This document shows, one piece after another, positions 28,079 to 37,546 of a stretch of DNA of 64,000 nt. This DNA is from Aquaspirillum sp. LM1 (GTDB taxonomy: Bacteria > Pseudomonadota > Gammaproteobacteria > Burkholderiales > Aquaspirillaceae), in the NCBI RefSeq assembly GCF_002002905.1, contig NZ_CP019509.1, forward strand, positions 1,426,001 to 1,490,000. The letters run 5' to 3'. The notes under the pieces were generated by a model. That model ran no database searches. It was not told where the DNA came from and saw only the letters and a list, made by a program, of their open reading frames with translations. Position 1 is the first letter of the stretch, and every line of letters starts with the position of its first letter. Both the position numbers and the translations under genes were made by a program.

Positions 28079-30571
28079 TTATGTGCACCACTGGTCCGGG
28101 CTGGGCACACATTTGGGTGGATGGGGAGGCTGGCCGGGGGTCATCAATGCTTCATAACTGATGCCATTGCCGAGCATTTTGTAACGCAGGCCACTCGGGC
28201 AGGTGGTTTCGCCGTTCATGGCCTGAGCCAGTCCAAGCGTTTCACCATAGGCCACCGTAATCGGCTGTAGCGCATTGCCATCTGTGGTGCGAATCACCCG
28301 CAATGGCGGCGAACCCGAGGTTTGAATGAATGCCCGTCCGGCCTGAGTGTCCATCACCAGCATGAACTGGGTGTAGCCCCGGGTGACCAGATCGGTGGAG
28401 GGCGGGGTGTTGTTGATCAGCCAGCGTTGGGTTTTTTCCTGTACGGTCAGCTTGGCAGCACTGACCAGAGGGTAACCATGATCAATAAATGCTTGCCGCA
28501 CGCTGGACGACAACACGCCAGTATCCAGGCTGGCAGCCAGGGCAGGATCCATTGGAAACAGCGGCGTGCCAATGGTGCGGGTTGGCCCATTGGGCAATAC
28601 CAGCGCCACGGCGGCATTGGTCAGGTTGGCCCCAGCCAGGCTGGCTGCAGTGAAGATGGTGCCCTGCAGGGAAGCAAACGCCAGCGACGCCGGTTTCTGG
28701 CCCTGGGTCGGATCCAGATTGGCCTTGCTGAAATCGGCATTGACCAGATTGGCGTACGACAGATTGGCACCAAACATCCGGGCCTGGGTGAAGGTCATGG
28801 TGGCCAGATTGGCACCCGACAGATTGACCTGTTCCAGATTGGCATTTTCGGCGCGGGCCAGGCTGCCGTACCACTGCGCGCCAGACATGTCCACCGCGTA
28901 AAGATTGGCCCCGGTCAGGATGGCATCCGGCATGAAGACATTGGTCAGAATGGCGGCATTGCCCGTGCTTTGCATCACCGCCAGCTGGCCATCCTGCTGG
29001 CGACGCACCCGCAAGGCAATATCGCCCTGTTCAACCAGCCAGTCTTCACCGGGCAGGCGTGTGGTCACCTGAATGCCGATCCGGGTATTCAACACCGCCT
29101 GACCCTGGTGTTCCAGCGCATGCAATGTGTCGGGCATCTGGCCAAGATCCAGCTGCGCGGCAGCATGCGCATCAAGCTGGCCAATGGTTTGCAGGCTGCC
29201 AAACTGTCCGCCGGTGATATCGGTGCGCGCCAGGCTGGCGTTGGAAAAATTCGCGCCCACCATCGATACATTGCCGGTGATGCTGGCCCCGGTCAGGTCA
29301 GCCCCCACCAGCACGGCATCGTTGAGCGATGTATTGTCAAATTTGGCCTGCTTGAGCGATGCTCCCTGAAACACCACCCGATCCAGGGTCTGGGCGGTCA
29401 GGTTGACGCCGTCCATTTTTGCCTGGGTAAAGTTGGTTTGCGCCGTCAGAGTGGCGTCACGCAGGTCCATGCCGGTCAGCGTGGCCGCCAGCAGCAGGGT
29501 ATCGCTGAGGTTCAGCCGTGCCGCGCCAGTGACTTTGGACAAGGCCGCATTGGTCAGATTGGCTTGGGCAAAGTTGACGTCGTTGATGTCGGCACCAGTG
29601 AAATTGGCACTGGGCAGCGAAGCCTGGACAAAGATGGCGGTTTGCAGCGTGGTGTTCTGCAGATTGACCATGCTCATCAACGCCTGAGTAAAATTGGCCG
29701 TGCTCAGGCTGGCATGACTCAAATCCACATCCAGCAGCGTGGCTTTGCTCAGGTCTGCGTGATTCATCACCGCATACGCCAGCCGCGCTCCGGTAAAATC
29801 GGCCGCCGTAGCACTCAGATTGTTCATGCGCACAGCCGTGCCATGGCTGTTGCAACGGCGAAAGCTGGCATTGGGCAGGGTGGTGCCGCTGAGCAGGGTG
29901 CTGGCGTTGAACGTCACATCGTCAAACAGCACATGGCTGCCTGTGGCACCAGAAAAATCCACTGCCGACAGATCGCAGCCGGTAAAGTTGGCCCGATCGA
30001 TGGTGGTGCCCACCAGACGGGCGCTGGTCAATGTGCAGCCATGCAGGTCGGCATCCGACAGGGCCGCCCCCATCATCACCAGGCGAGCGAGATTCTCGCC
30101 GGCCAGAAAGGCAAACCGCAAGTCTGCCCCCATGGCACCAAAGGCTTTCAGATCGGCCAACCCAGCGGTCACGATGGTGCGGTTGAACAGTGCGCCAGCA
30201 GGAGGATTGGCCGTGACCGGCTGCCAGGACAATGTCGTGCCGCTGGCCACCAGATAACTGTCACCACTGCTGCTGCGCCGGCGCAAGCGAAACTGGTCAT
30301 TGACCGGCTCTGCCGCCAGCAGCGCCACCGCACCATCACGGGGCTGATTGGCGACCGCTACCGCCCCCGATGCTGCTGACAGATACAGGCCATTACCGGC
30401 CTGCATCCACACATTGGTGCCAGCCACATCGCCATAGGCATTCAGCATTTGCGAGAGGGCACCACTGTCTGCGGCGGCCAGCGCCAGCGCACCGTGGCTG
30501 TCAACCGTGATGGTTTGGCCGGAAGCATTGGCAAACTGCCATTTTCCGGCAAAGGGCATGGGGGCAGTCAT
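28079..30571 (-). CDS. Large pentapeptide-repeat protein
   Basis: From the ATG at 30571 (MTAPMPFAGKWQFANASGQ; AGGAG upstream) the product has 830 residues. Residues 1-130 look beta-rich and trefoil-like (VDSHGALALAAADSG, then GNGLYLSAASGAVAV). A long tract of A(D/N)LxX repeats follows, as in TGADINDVNFAQANLTNAAL, giving a right-handed beta-helix. The helix is broken by a non-repeat insert near LPGEDWLVEQGDIALRVRRQ and then resumes. The C-terminal 180 residues hold SSSVRQAFIDHGYPLVSAAK and a cysteine-bearing tail. There is no signal peptide. It starts 4 bases after the preceding stop and ends 21 bases before the polyketide synthase. Function unknown. Confidence 0.85.
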   Translation of the reverse strand: MTAPMPFAGKWQFANASGQTITVDSHGALALAAADSGALSQMLNAYGDVAGTNVWMQAGNGLYLSAASGAVAVANQPRDGAVALLAAEPVNDQFRLRRRSSSGDSYLVASGTTLSWQPVTANPPAGALFNRTIVTAGLADLKAFGAMGADLRFAFLAGENLARLVMMGAALSDADLHGCTLTSARLVGTTIDRANFTGCDLSAVDFSGATGSHVLFDDVTFNASTLLSGTTLPNASFRRCNSHGTAVRMNNLSATAADFTGARLAYAVMNHADLSKATLLDVDLSHASLSTANFTQALMSMVNLQNTTLQTAIFVQASLPSANFTGADINDVNFAQANLTNAALSKVTGAARLNLSDTLLLAATLTGMDLRDATLTAQTNFTQAKMDGVNLTAQTLDRVVFQGASLKQAKFDNTSLNDAVLVGADLTGASITGNVSMVGANFSNASLARTDITGGQFGSLQTIGQLDAHAAAQLDLGQMPDTLHALEHQGQAVLNTRIGIQVTTRLPGEDWLVEQGDIALRVRRQQDGQLAVMQSTGNAAILTNVFMPDAILTGANLYAVDMSGAQWYGSLARAENANLEQVNLSGANLATMTFTQARMFGANLSYANLVNADFSKANLDPTQGQKPASLAFASLQGTIFTAASLAGANLTNAAVALVLPNGPTRTIGTPLFPMDPALAASLDTGVLSSSVRQAFIDHGYPLVSAAKLTVQEKTQRWLINNTPPSTDLVTRGYTQFMLVMDTQAGRAFIQTSGSPPLRVIRTTDGNALQPITVAYGETLGLAQAMNGETTCPSGLRYKMLGNGISYEALMTPGQPPHPPKCVPSPDQWCT

Positions 30572-30575
30572 CGCA

Positions 30576-31256
30576 TCAGGCTCCTGGAGTATGGGTGATC
30601 TGCACCGATCCGGGCTGTCCGCCCGCACCGCCTTGCGCACTGTGGCCGCCATTGCCGTTGCTACCATCCGCCGCAAACGAGCCATCGCCATTCTGCCCGC
30701 TGCGCCCGGCCAGGCCGCCAACACCACCTGCCTGGCCCATCCCGCCATCACCGCCATCCGATCTGGCTTTGACCGGCAAAGGCTGATTGCTCTGGGTGTA
30801 GCTGACCCAGATGGCTCCACCGTCGGCACCTTGGCCACCATAGCCGCCATTGCCGCCATGCCCGCCATTGCCGCCATGTCCACCGGACATGGTGGGCAGA
30901 TTGCTGCAGCGGTCATGCTGGCGGCCAGCATTGCCGCCATCCCCCCCATTACCCCCACTGCCAGGGTTGCCGCCATTCCCGCCATGCCCCCCCTGGCTAT
31001 TGATTTCAATCGGGGCAATCAGGGCAAAATTGGCGCATTTCAGGGCAAACCACCAGGATTCGCCCGGCTGGCCATCGCAGCCACTGCTGCCGGCAGTGCC
31101 ATCACTGCCGCTGGTGCCACTGGTGGCCGTCTTGCAACCACCAAACAGGCTTGAGGAGCCATTAACGCCATTGCTGCCCTGGGTGCCAGGCGTGCCCGGC
31201 GCGCCATTGGCCCCATTGGCTCCATTGACACCGGTAATCAGAATATCTGCGGACAT
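30576..31256 (-). CDS. Glycine-repeat protein (short paralogue)
   Basis: The 226-residue protein starts MSADILITGVNGANGANGAPG, a run of Gly-X-Y triplets, then has a short cysteine-bearing globular piece (ESWWFALKCANFALIAPIE), then GGHGGNGG-type repeats. The segment GGAIWVSYTQSNQPLPVKAR aligns with [20 protein letters not shown] of the next gene upstream, so the two are paralogues. It lacks that protein's N-terminal module. No signal peptide is seen. AAGGAG precedes the start. Composition resembles extracellular or structural glycine-rich proteins, but the role is unknown. Confidence 0.75.
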   Translation of the reverse strand: MSADILITGVNGANGANGAPGTPGTQGSNGVNGSSSLFGGCKTATSGTSGSDGTAGSSGCDGQPGESWWFALKCANFALIAPIEINSQGGHGGNGGNPGSGGNGGDGGNAGRQHDRCSNLPTMSGGHGGNGGHGGNGGYGGQGADGGAIWVSYTQSNQPLPVKARSDGGDGGMGQAGGVGGLAGRSGQNGDGSFAADGSNGNGGHSAQGGAGGQPGSVQITHTPGA

Positions 31257-31277
31257 CGTGCTGCTCTCCTTGTCTGT

Positions 31278-32528
31278 CTATGCAGGAATCTGCACGCCGT
31301 TGACGTAAATCTTGCCCGATGCGCCTGCCTTGCCCGCAGTGCCAGAAGAGCCAGTGCCGCCTACGCTGCCGTTGCTGCCGGCAGTTTTGCCTGAGCCACC
31401 GCTCCCACCCGCCCCGCCGGAACCTCCGCGCCCCCCCGTACCGCCTTGCCCACCCACCGCCTTGGCTTGAATGGACGGAACCCCGCTGCTGTAAGTGATG
31501 TAAATCTGGCCACCATTGCCGCCATCGCCACCCGCCCCGGCATTGCCCCCTTTACCGCCATTGCCACCGGCTCCGCCATTGCCTGCGCTGCATTGGCTGG
31601 TAGATGCCCCACCGTTGCCGCCCTTGCCACCGGCTCCGCCATTGCCACCATTGCCGCCGGCACCACCGTTGCCACCCTGGGTCAGCGCGACCACCTTGCC
31701 ATCCAGCTGATCGACCGCCAGATAGACATCATTGGCCGTTTCGCCTTTGCCACCCGCGACGCCATCTGCGCCAGCGGTGCCACCACCGCCCGCCGTGCCA
31801 TTGGTGGCCGACTGGGCGCAAGAGCTCTTGTTGTCCTTGCCCGCATTGCCATCACTGCCGGCTGCGCCGTTGTTGCCATTGCTGCCGCTGCCGCCGTTAC
31901 CGCCGTTGCCGCCAACATTGTTGAAGTTGTAATCCGGTGTGGCATTGGCCACCACCACCATTTTGCTGGCCTTGACGGTGCCGTTGGTCTTGTAAATGAT
32001 CCGCCCGCCCGGCTCGACGGTAATCGAGTTGTAGGCCAGCACCACAGGGTCACCGTGGCCATCCTTGTCTTCGACAATCAGGTCATGGCCCGGTGACACC
32101 ACGATATCGTCGCCGGTATACACGGCCACCTGCATCGGAAAACGCTTGCTGTTGAGAATGTCCTGATAATCCTGCACCAGCGCCGAGTTGCCATACATAT
32201 AGGCACGCAATGCCGTGCACAGATCGGCATGGTTGCCGGTGGCATTCCTGAGCCGCTCAGCCGAGAACGGTGCCGGCAGCGGGTGATGGTCGGGCATGCC
32301 ATTGCTGCCGTACAGGCTGTCGGGCACGCCACCCAGCGCCTTGAGTTCCTGGATCGAGTTCACCGTGAAAAAGGCCGGTGGCACCGATGCCGTGTCCGGA
32401 TCGTTGGACAACACCACATCGCCTTCATGATCTGCGGTCTTGAGTATCTTGGGCTGGCGCTCGACACCCATGACACGCTGGGCCAGCAGGTCGGTCAGGC
32501 TTTCGCTGTAGGTTTTCAGTTGGCTCAT
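31278..32528 (-). CDS. Glycine-repeat protein with N-terminal beta module
   Basis: The ATG at 32528 ([19 protein letters not shown]) overlaps the stop of the preceding gene as ATGA, with GGAG upstream; the product has 416 residues. Residues 1-200 form a globular part that includes [20 protein letters not shown] and [20 protein letters not shown], shared with the upstream 140-residue protein. Residues 205-416 are GGNGGAGG-type repeats broken by short strands ([20 protein letters not shown]) and end in [12 protein letters not shown]. Glycine content makes the DNA here highly repetitive. Not recognised as a known family. Confidence 0.8.
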   Translation of the reverse strand: MSQLKTYSESLTDLLAQRVMGVERQPKILKTADHEGDVVLSNDPDTASVPPAFFTVNSIQELKALGGVPDSLYGSNGMPDHHPLPAPFSAERLRNATGNHADLCTALRAYMYGNSALVQDYQDILNSKRFPMQVAVYTGDDIVVSPGHDLIVEDKDGHGDPVVLAYNSITVEPGGRIIYKTNGTVKASKMVVVANATPDYNFNNVGGNGGNGGSGSNGNNGAAGSDGNAGKDNKSSCAQSATNGTAGGGGTAGADGVAGGKGETANDVYLAVDQLDGKVVALTQGGNGGAGGNGGNGGAGGKGGNGGASTSQCSAGNGGAGGNGGKGGNAGAGGDGGNGGQIYITYSSGVPSIQAKAVGGQGGTGGRGGSGGAGGSGGSGKTAGSNGSVGGTGSSGTAGKAGASGKIYVNGVQIPA

Positions 32529-32947
32529 TGGGGAATCTCCTGGGTAAAGGTTTGAACATTGAGGATGAGCGATGCCGCACAACGCAGCAGGCCGCTACGC
32601 TCCAGCACCAGCGTATTGACCACCAGCGCCACAGGCTGCCCTGGGTTGCCCTGAATGGTCAGGACTTGCCCGGCGCGAATGATCAGCGTATCGATGGCAA
32701 AGACACTGAGCGTCACCGGAAAGCCTACCGGTGGCGAACTGGGAGGAATGCCGGACAAGGCCTGCAATTCATCCGTGGTGGTCAGTGTGGCGCTGAATGC
32801 CGGGGCCAGCGACCCGGCATCCGCCGGACTGAGCAAGCCTTCGGTCTGTCCAGCGGGCAGGGAAACCTGCGCGCTGGCGTCTTCCGGAGCAATGCCAAGG
32901 CTTTGCAGCACCTGGACAAACCCCGAACTGGAAAGGTGAATCGTCAT
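32525..32947 (-). CDS. Short beta-module protein, paralogue of the glycine-repeat protein N-terminus
   Basis: The 140-residue protein begins [20 protein letters not shown]. Its [20 protein letters not shown] and [20 protein letters not shown] segments align with [19 protein letters not shown] and [20 protein letters not shown] of the next gene, but it ends where that protein's glycine repeats begin. Its start is 14 bases after the stop of the 1342-residue gene and its stop overlaps the next start by four bases. It looks like an isolated copy of a shared beta domain, perhaps a partner or cap. Function unknown. Confidence 0.75.
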   Translation of the reverse strand: MTIHLSSSGFVQVLQSLGIAPEDASAQVSLPAGQTEGLLSPADAGSLAPAFSATLTTTDELQALSGIPPSSPPVGFPVTLSVFAIDTLIIRAGQVLTIQGNPGQPVALVVNTLVLERSGLLRCAASLILNVQTFTQEIPQ

Positions 32948-32961
32948 GACAAACTCCGCAG

Positions 32962-35900
32962 TCAGAGTGGGAAACCGTAAACCGAAATCACCTGTTGATC
33001 GTCACCATTGACAGTGGCAACCACCGGGTAGTGAAGGGGCGCATCCAGCACGTCAAAGTGGCCGGCCGGATTGATCGTGACCAGGGTGGCGCTGGCCGAC
33101 AGCGGGTGACCCTTGCTGGCAAACAGCGAGCGGATCTGGGTCATGTCGCCTTGCTGGAAGATGGGCAGGGTGGCAATGTCCAGATCAAACAATGGCGTGC
33201 TGGGGGTCCACTGGCTGACCACCGGTTCGGTGCGGTCGTTGGGGCCGAGGAAGCTGCCGTAGTTCAGTGCCACCACGGTGCGGAATGGATCGACCACCAG
33301 CCGGGCGGCGGCCAGATACTGCCGCTTGGCCGGGTCGGGAATCAGTGCAGCATCCGGCGAGGTCACCAGGAAGCGGCCATCGGGCTGATAGATGTCCAGA
33401 ATGTAGTCGGACGGGCGCATGCCGTCGCCACGGTGCGACAGCACATAGATGTAGCCCTTGGCTTCGACGGCAATGTCCAGGTAGGTGATGCCTGCCGGCT
33501 GGTGTAGCGGCATGTAGGACAGATAATCGGCCACCGAAATCTCGGCAGGCTTGGCCGGGTCAACGGTCAGCAGGTACGAGCGGGCACCTGCGCGGTCGTT
33601 GACCTGCCACTTGACGCCACGCGCCATCATCTTGACGTCTACTGCCGTCAGGTCGTCGCTGACCTGCACCGCACCATTGGCCAGCCACAGGGTGTAACTG
33701 GCCGGCATTTGCGGGTCGGTCACCACCCAGCGACTGCCTGGCGTCACCACGGTGACCGTGCTGCTGCCAACGGGATCAATCCCGCCTTCGGAGGTCTGGT
33801 TGTAGCACAGGAACACGCCTTCTTCGGCAAAGGCGGCAATGATGATTTCATTGAGCACCGCGCCATCCAGCGCCCGGCGGAAATCAGGATTGCTGTTGGC
33901 AAACAGGAAGGTCAGGCCGTTGTCGCGGAATGCGGCTTGCAGCGCAGGCGAAAACACCTCGGCGTCCAGTGTGGCCACATAGTCGGCAGTCGGCAGGGTG
34001 AAGCGCTGAGCCCCCGGGAAGCTCGGTACCGGGTTGCCCTTGGTGTCAAATGCCTGTACTCGGGCATTCTGGGTTTCCAGCAGCAGTACCCGGCCATCCG
34101 GTGTCACCGCCAGTGCAATCGGACCATGCGTCAGGCCTTGCAGCACGCCCTGGCTGGACACGATCTGCGCTTCGGGTGCCAGTGCGTCATCCACCGGGCC
34201 TTCACCCAGTTGCAGAATCTGCATCTTGCTGTATTGCCAGCTAACGGCAATCACATAGCCGCTGGGGTGGACGATCATGGCATCCAGATGTGGGATGATG
34301 AAGGTTCCCCACGACTTGTTGGCGTCAATCAGCCCAAAGGTGTGGCTGCCGTCGCGCAGGTCGATCTGGCGCAGGTAATACTTGCCAAAACGGGAATCGA
34401 CAATGAAGTTGTACGGGGTAATGGTTTTTTCATCTGGCCCCACCCCAAAGGTGTTGTAGGCAATCAGCGGCTGCACCTTGAAGCCCACTTCAGATTGTTT
34501 CAGCCGTTCGTTCAGCGAATCCACGCTCAAGATGGAAATATTCTGCAGCACATACATCTGGCCACTGTTAGGCGGGCTGTTCGGGTCTTCCAGCGGGATG
34601 TTTTCCCCGGAAGCCTGGTAACAATAGCCCACCTGATAATCCTCGTTGAGGATGGTCATGTTGACCAGCTTGCAGATGTTGTGCCCCACATTGCTGCAGT
34701 TGATGCCTTCCAGCGTGGTGGCGGGCGGCGAGCCCTTGATCCAGGTATGCTTGTTCTGTGTCTTGTCGTAGTTGAGCTGCTGCCAGTATTCGTACTGGGT
34801 GAGTTGGGTCAGCGGCACCAGCATTTCCTTGATGGTGCCATCCACGGCCATGATGCCAATATCGGCATTGTCTGGCTGCGCCGCCAGCAGCTCACTGACG
34901 TAGGCCCCGGCCAGCCAGCCATTGGCAGAGAACACATTGGCCTTGATTTTCAGCGTGCCGCCCCAGCCGATATTGGCAAAGTTGAACACCAGCGGGGTAT
35001 TCGAGCCGGTTTCTGGCAGACGCTGGGTCTGGGTGTAATAGGTGCCGTTGGTGTATTCCACATTCACCACGCAACTGGCCCCCACTGGCGGCCAGATGGC
35101 GGTTTCCGGACGGCCTTTTTCGCCATGTGCCGGATCCGGATGCAAGGTGAACGACAAAGTCATTTGACGTTTGATGTCCACTTCCAGGGTGGCCGGGCTC
35201 GACAGCAGCTCACCCGTGGTCACCGCCATTTGCGCCATGTCCAGCGCAATGGCGGCCAGACGCACCGCCCAGCCCACCACCGGCGTGGCTTCAATGGCCA
35301 TCGCGGCGGCAATCCGCGTGGCCACATACGTGGCCAGCACTTCCATGCCCTTTTTGGCCAGAATCCCCATGGCCACATTGGCCACGGTAAACAGCACCTG
35401 CTTGGTGTTCAGCAGTGCGGCTGCCACCGTGGTGCCACCGGCCAGCATCGGAAAGGCAATGGCGGCCAGCGCGGCCACGTTGTCCTTGTCGTTGATGAAG
35501 CTCTTGTACCACTGGCTGTCGGTCACCGCTGCGCCACCCAGCATGCACAGGGTAGGAATGGCGTACTGGAACATTGAGGTCAGGATCACCCCCGGCCAGA
35601 CAATCGGATCCTGCCAGTTAGAGGTGCCCAGCCCACCAAACAGGAAGCGTGCAGCCTGGGCCTCACTCGGCCAGGGCGTGGAGAAATTGGTCGGGTCGGT
35701 GGGCATCGGAATGCCCATGATGGTGTTGACGTTGGACAGCACGCCAATGGATTTTTGTGAAGGCGTCTCAAACCAGCTGGCCATCGATTGCGGAAAGTAA
35801 AACGGCCACGTTCCGTTGACGGTTGGGTTGTTGATCGGCTTTTGCATCGTGGTGTCTTCAAAGAACTCGATGAACACGCCCAGTTGCCGCAGATAGGTGT

Positions 35901-36990
35901 TCTTGAAGTCGATGGCGAAGTTTTTCTTGACCGGATCGTAGACGATGCTGCCAGGGTAGACATTCATCCCGTGGTTGGGGGTCTGGTTGGTGGCGGTCCA
36001 GATCGACGCATTGGCCTTGCCCTGCTCGCTGACTGAGCGGGCGCGGTCGGACTCGGTCAGGTACTCGCGGCTATCAACCGACTGGCTCTGGTTAACGCTC
36101 CAGCTCTTGTTCTGCAGGCTGCTGTCGTTGCGGGCGGTGCTCAGGGCATACGAGACGGGGGCACCACAACCGCTTTCGGTTTCTGCCGACAGGTTGTACT
36201 GCATCACCGGATCGCCTTGCGGGAAGATCAGCTCACCGTTTTCACCTTCCCAGTCGTACTCGTAAATCATGCCCAGGCCGGTGTTCGGATCCACGACCTG
36301 AGCGTAGGTGGCAAAGCCGCCAAACTCGGTAGCAGGCCCCTGGCTGGAAATCAGCAGCGACAACTCGTACACCCGGTTGTATTGCTGCGGGTCAACTTCG
36401 GGGGGTGGCGCGATGTGGTCATTCATCACGATCGCGGCAGTATAGCCCTGGCTACTGGCCAACTCCGGATGGGAAAACAGGATCGAGCACGCCGTGTCCC
36501 ACGGGGTGGCAAGGCTGCTGGCCGCCACAAACAGGTCACTGATATCCAGACTTTTCTGCAGTTGCAGATGTGCCGAAGTGACGCCATAGGCGGCCAGTTT
36601 GCCCGGCAGCGCCAGGCCACCATTACGTGCGGCCAGCTTGGCTGCCTGGCGGCGGGCGTAACGGCGTATATGGGCATCCGGAATATGGTAGGACAGATGG
36701 TACAAGTCAGGCAGGGAGGACGCATGCGGCCCATTCTTTTCGCCCACGACCTTCATCAGGGTGACATGGTGGGGTAAAAAACAGCTTTCAGGTACTTCGG
36801 CGTAATGGCTGAACCCATGCGTGTTGCTGCGCACCGCCATGGCCAATGCCATATTGCTTTTGGCCGCCAGCGCCAGGCTGGTGTCGTCATGCGGCATGAG
36901 ATCAAACTGCTGGCCGCCAACCCGCAGGCTGAGGGTGGCGCATTGGGTGCGAAGATGTCCTTTGGCCAGATCGAAGTGGAGTGTTCTCAT
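32962..36990 (-). CDS. Very large protein with hydrophobic middle and propeller-like C-terminus
   Basis: From the ATG at 36990 (MRTLHFDLAKGHLRTQCATL; AGGGGAA upstream) the product has 1342 residues. No signal peptide is visible. The middle (about 490-640) has several long hydrophobic helices, such as VILTSMFQYAIPTLCMLGGA and LATYVATRIAAAMAIEATPV, spaced like membrane-inserting hairpins. The C-terminal third has NHL-like strands (HGPIALAVTPDGRVLLLETQ, then NARVQAFDTKGNPV) and ends in ISVYGFPL. The motif FASKGHPLSASATLV recalls FIDHGYPLVSAAKLTV of the pentapeptide protein. It is the first gene of the cluster. A pore-forming or scaffold role is speculation. Confidence 0.82.
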   Translation of the reverse strand: MRTLHFDLAKGHLRTQCATLSLRVGGQQFDLMPHDDTSLALAAKSNMALAMAVRSNTHGFSHYAEVPESCFLPHHVTLMKVVGEKNGPHASSLPDLYHLSYHIPDAHIRRYARRQAAKLAARNGGLALPGKLAAYGVTSAHLQLQKSLDISDLFVAASSLATPWDTACSILFSHPELASSQGYTAAIVMNDHIAPPPEVDPQQYNRVYELSLLISSQGPATEFGGFATYAQVVDPNTGLGMIYEYDWEGENGELIFPQGDPVMQYNLSAETESGCGAPVSYALSTARNDSSLQNKSWSVNQSQSVDSREYLTESDRARSVSEQGKANASIWTATNQTPNHGMNVYPGSIVYDPVKKNFAIDFKNTYLRQLGVFIEFFEDTTMQKPINNPTVNGTWPFYFPQSMASWFETPSQKSIGVLSNVNTIMGIPMPTDPTNFSTPWPSEAQAARFLFGGLGTSNWQDPIVWPGVILTSMFQYAIPTLCMLGGAAVTDSQWYKSFINDKDNVAALAAIAFPMLAGGTTVAAALLNTKQVLFTVANVAMGILAKKGMEVLATYVATRIAAAMAIEATPVVGWAVRLAAIALDMAQMAVTTGELLSSPATLEVDIKRQMTLSFTLHPDPAHGEKGRPETAIWPPVGASCVVNVEYTNGTYYTQTQRLPETGSNTPLVFNFANIGWGGTLKIKANVFSANGWLAGAYVSELLAAQPDNADIGIMAVDGTIKEMLVPLTQLTQYEYWQQLNYDKTQNKHTWIKGSPPATTLEGINCSNVGHNICKLVNMTILNEDYQVGYCYQASGENIPLEDPNSPPNSGQMYVLQNISILSVDSLNERLKQSEVGFKVQPLIAYNTFGVGPDEKTITPYNFIVDSRFGKYYLRQIDLRDGSHTFGLIDANKSWGTFIIPHLDAMIVHPSGYVIAVSWQYSKMQILQLGEGPVDDALAPEAQIVSSQGVLQGLTHGPIALAVTPDGRVLLLETQNARVQAFDTKGNPVPSFPGAQRFTLPTADYVATLDAEVFSPALQAAFRDNGLTFLFANSNPDFRRALDGAVLNEIIIAAFAEEGVFLCYNQTSEGGIDPVGSSTVTVVTPGSRWVVTDPQMPASYTLWLANGAVQVSDDLTAVDVKMMARGVKWQVNDRAGARSYLLTVDPAKPAEISVADYLSYMPLHQPAGITYLDIAVEAKGYIYVLSHRGDGMRPSDYILDIYQPDGRFLVTSPDAALIPDPAKRQYLAAARLVVDPFRTVVALNYGSFLGPNDRTEPVVSQWTPSTPLFDLDIATLPIFQQGDMTQIRSLFASKGHPLSASATLVTINPAGHFDVLDAPLHYPVVATVNGDDQQVISVYGFPL

Positions 36991-37546
36991 CGGAATTTCC
37001 CCTGAGTGAATGCGAGTTGCGGTGGCTGAGGTGAAGGCAGAGGCAGCGCATCGCCCGACCATGCGGTGTGCTGGCCGTGAAGATGCCTGACATGAAAAAC
37101 AGCTGCCCATACTAAAGCAAGTAATTTGGCATTGCTTGTTTTTGCTGTAATTTAAGATGACTTACGTTTATTTTTTGCGACATCATTACGTAATTCTACT
37201 TGGGCGTACTCGCGTTTATTGTTTTTGCCGATAAAGCTATTTGCCATAAAATGGCTTGTAAAAATGGTGCAAAGCAGCATGAATGGCATGCATCTCTTTG
37301 ATAAAAATCATAATATACCAGCCAAGATTCAATAGCATAAGCTATTGATTTATATTAGTTTTTGTTTTACGTAATTAAAAAAACCCATTTAGTATTCATG
37401 GGATTTTCATGCCTTGCTTATCACATTCCAGCCAAACTTCTATTTTAGGTATTTCTACCTTTAGTCATAAGAAATAGTCTGAATGATAGTATATTGGCAA
37501 ATTTTCCACGTCAATGCCAATGGTAAAAAATAGGGAGGTGATCAAG
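36991..37546. promoter_or_regulatory. AT-rich leader of the six-gene cluster
   Basis: No gene is seen. From about 37110 to 37500 the sequence is strikingly AT-rich compared with the GC-rich surroundings, with runs such as TTTGTTTTACGTAATTAAAA. The cluster promoter must lie here, but I cannot choose one -10 box among many AT-rich candidates. AT-rich leaders of this kind are often silenced by H-NS-like proteins. The 9 bases GTGATCAAG at 37538-37546 are the IS4 target duplication. Confidence 0.5.

Noticed and set aside
28322-30379. 685-residue open frame antisense to the pentapeptide protein, with repeat-like sequence
   Set aside because: Its repeats are the complement of the pentapeptide codons; no ribosome site or independent support.
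30576-31256. True collagen-like protein
   Set aside because: Only about nine Gly-X-Y triplets at the N-terminus; the rest is GGX-type repeat with few prolines.
30600-32000. Short repeated DNA resembling a tandem or CRISPR array
   Set aside because: Repeats are irregular glycine codons (GGN GGN AAY) within open frames; no constant repeat-spacer spacing.
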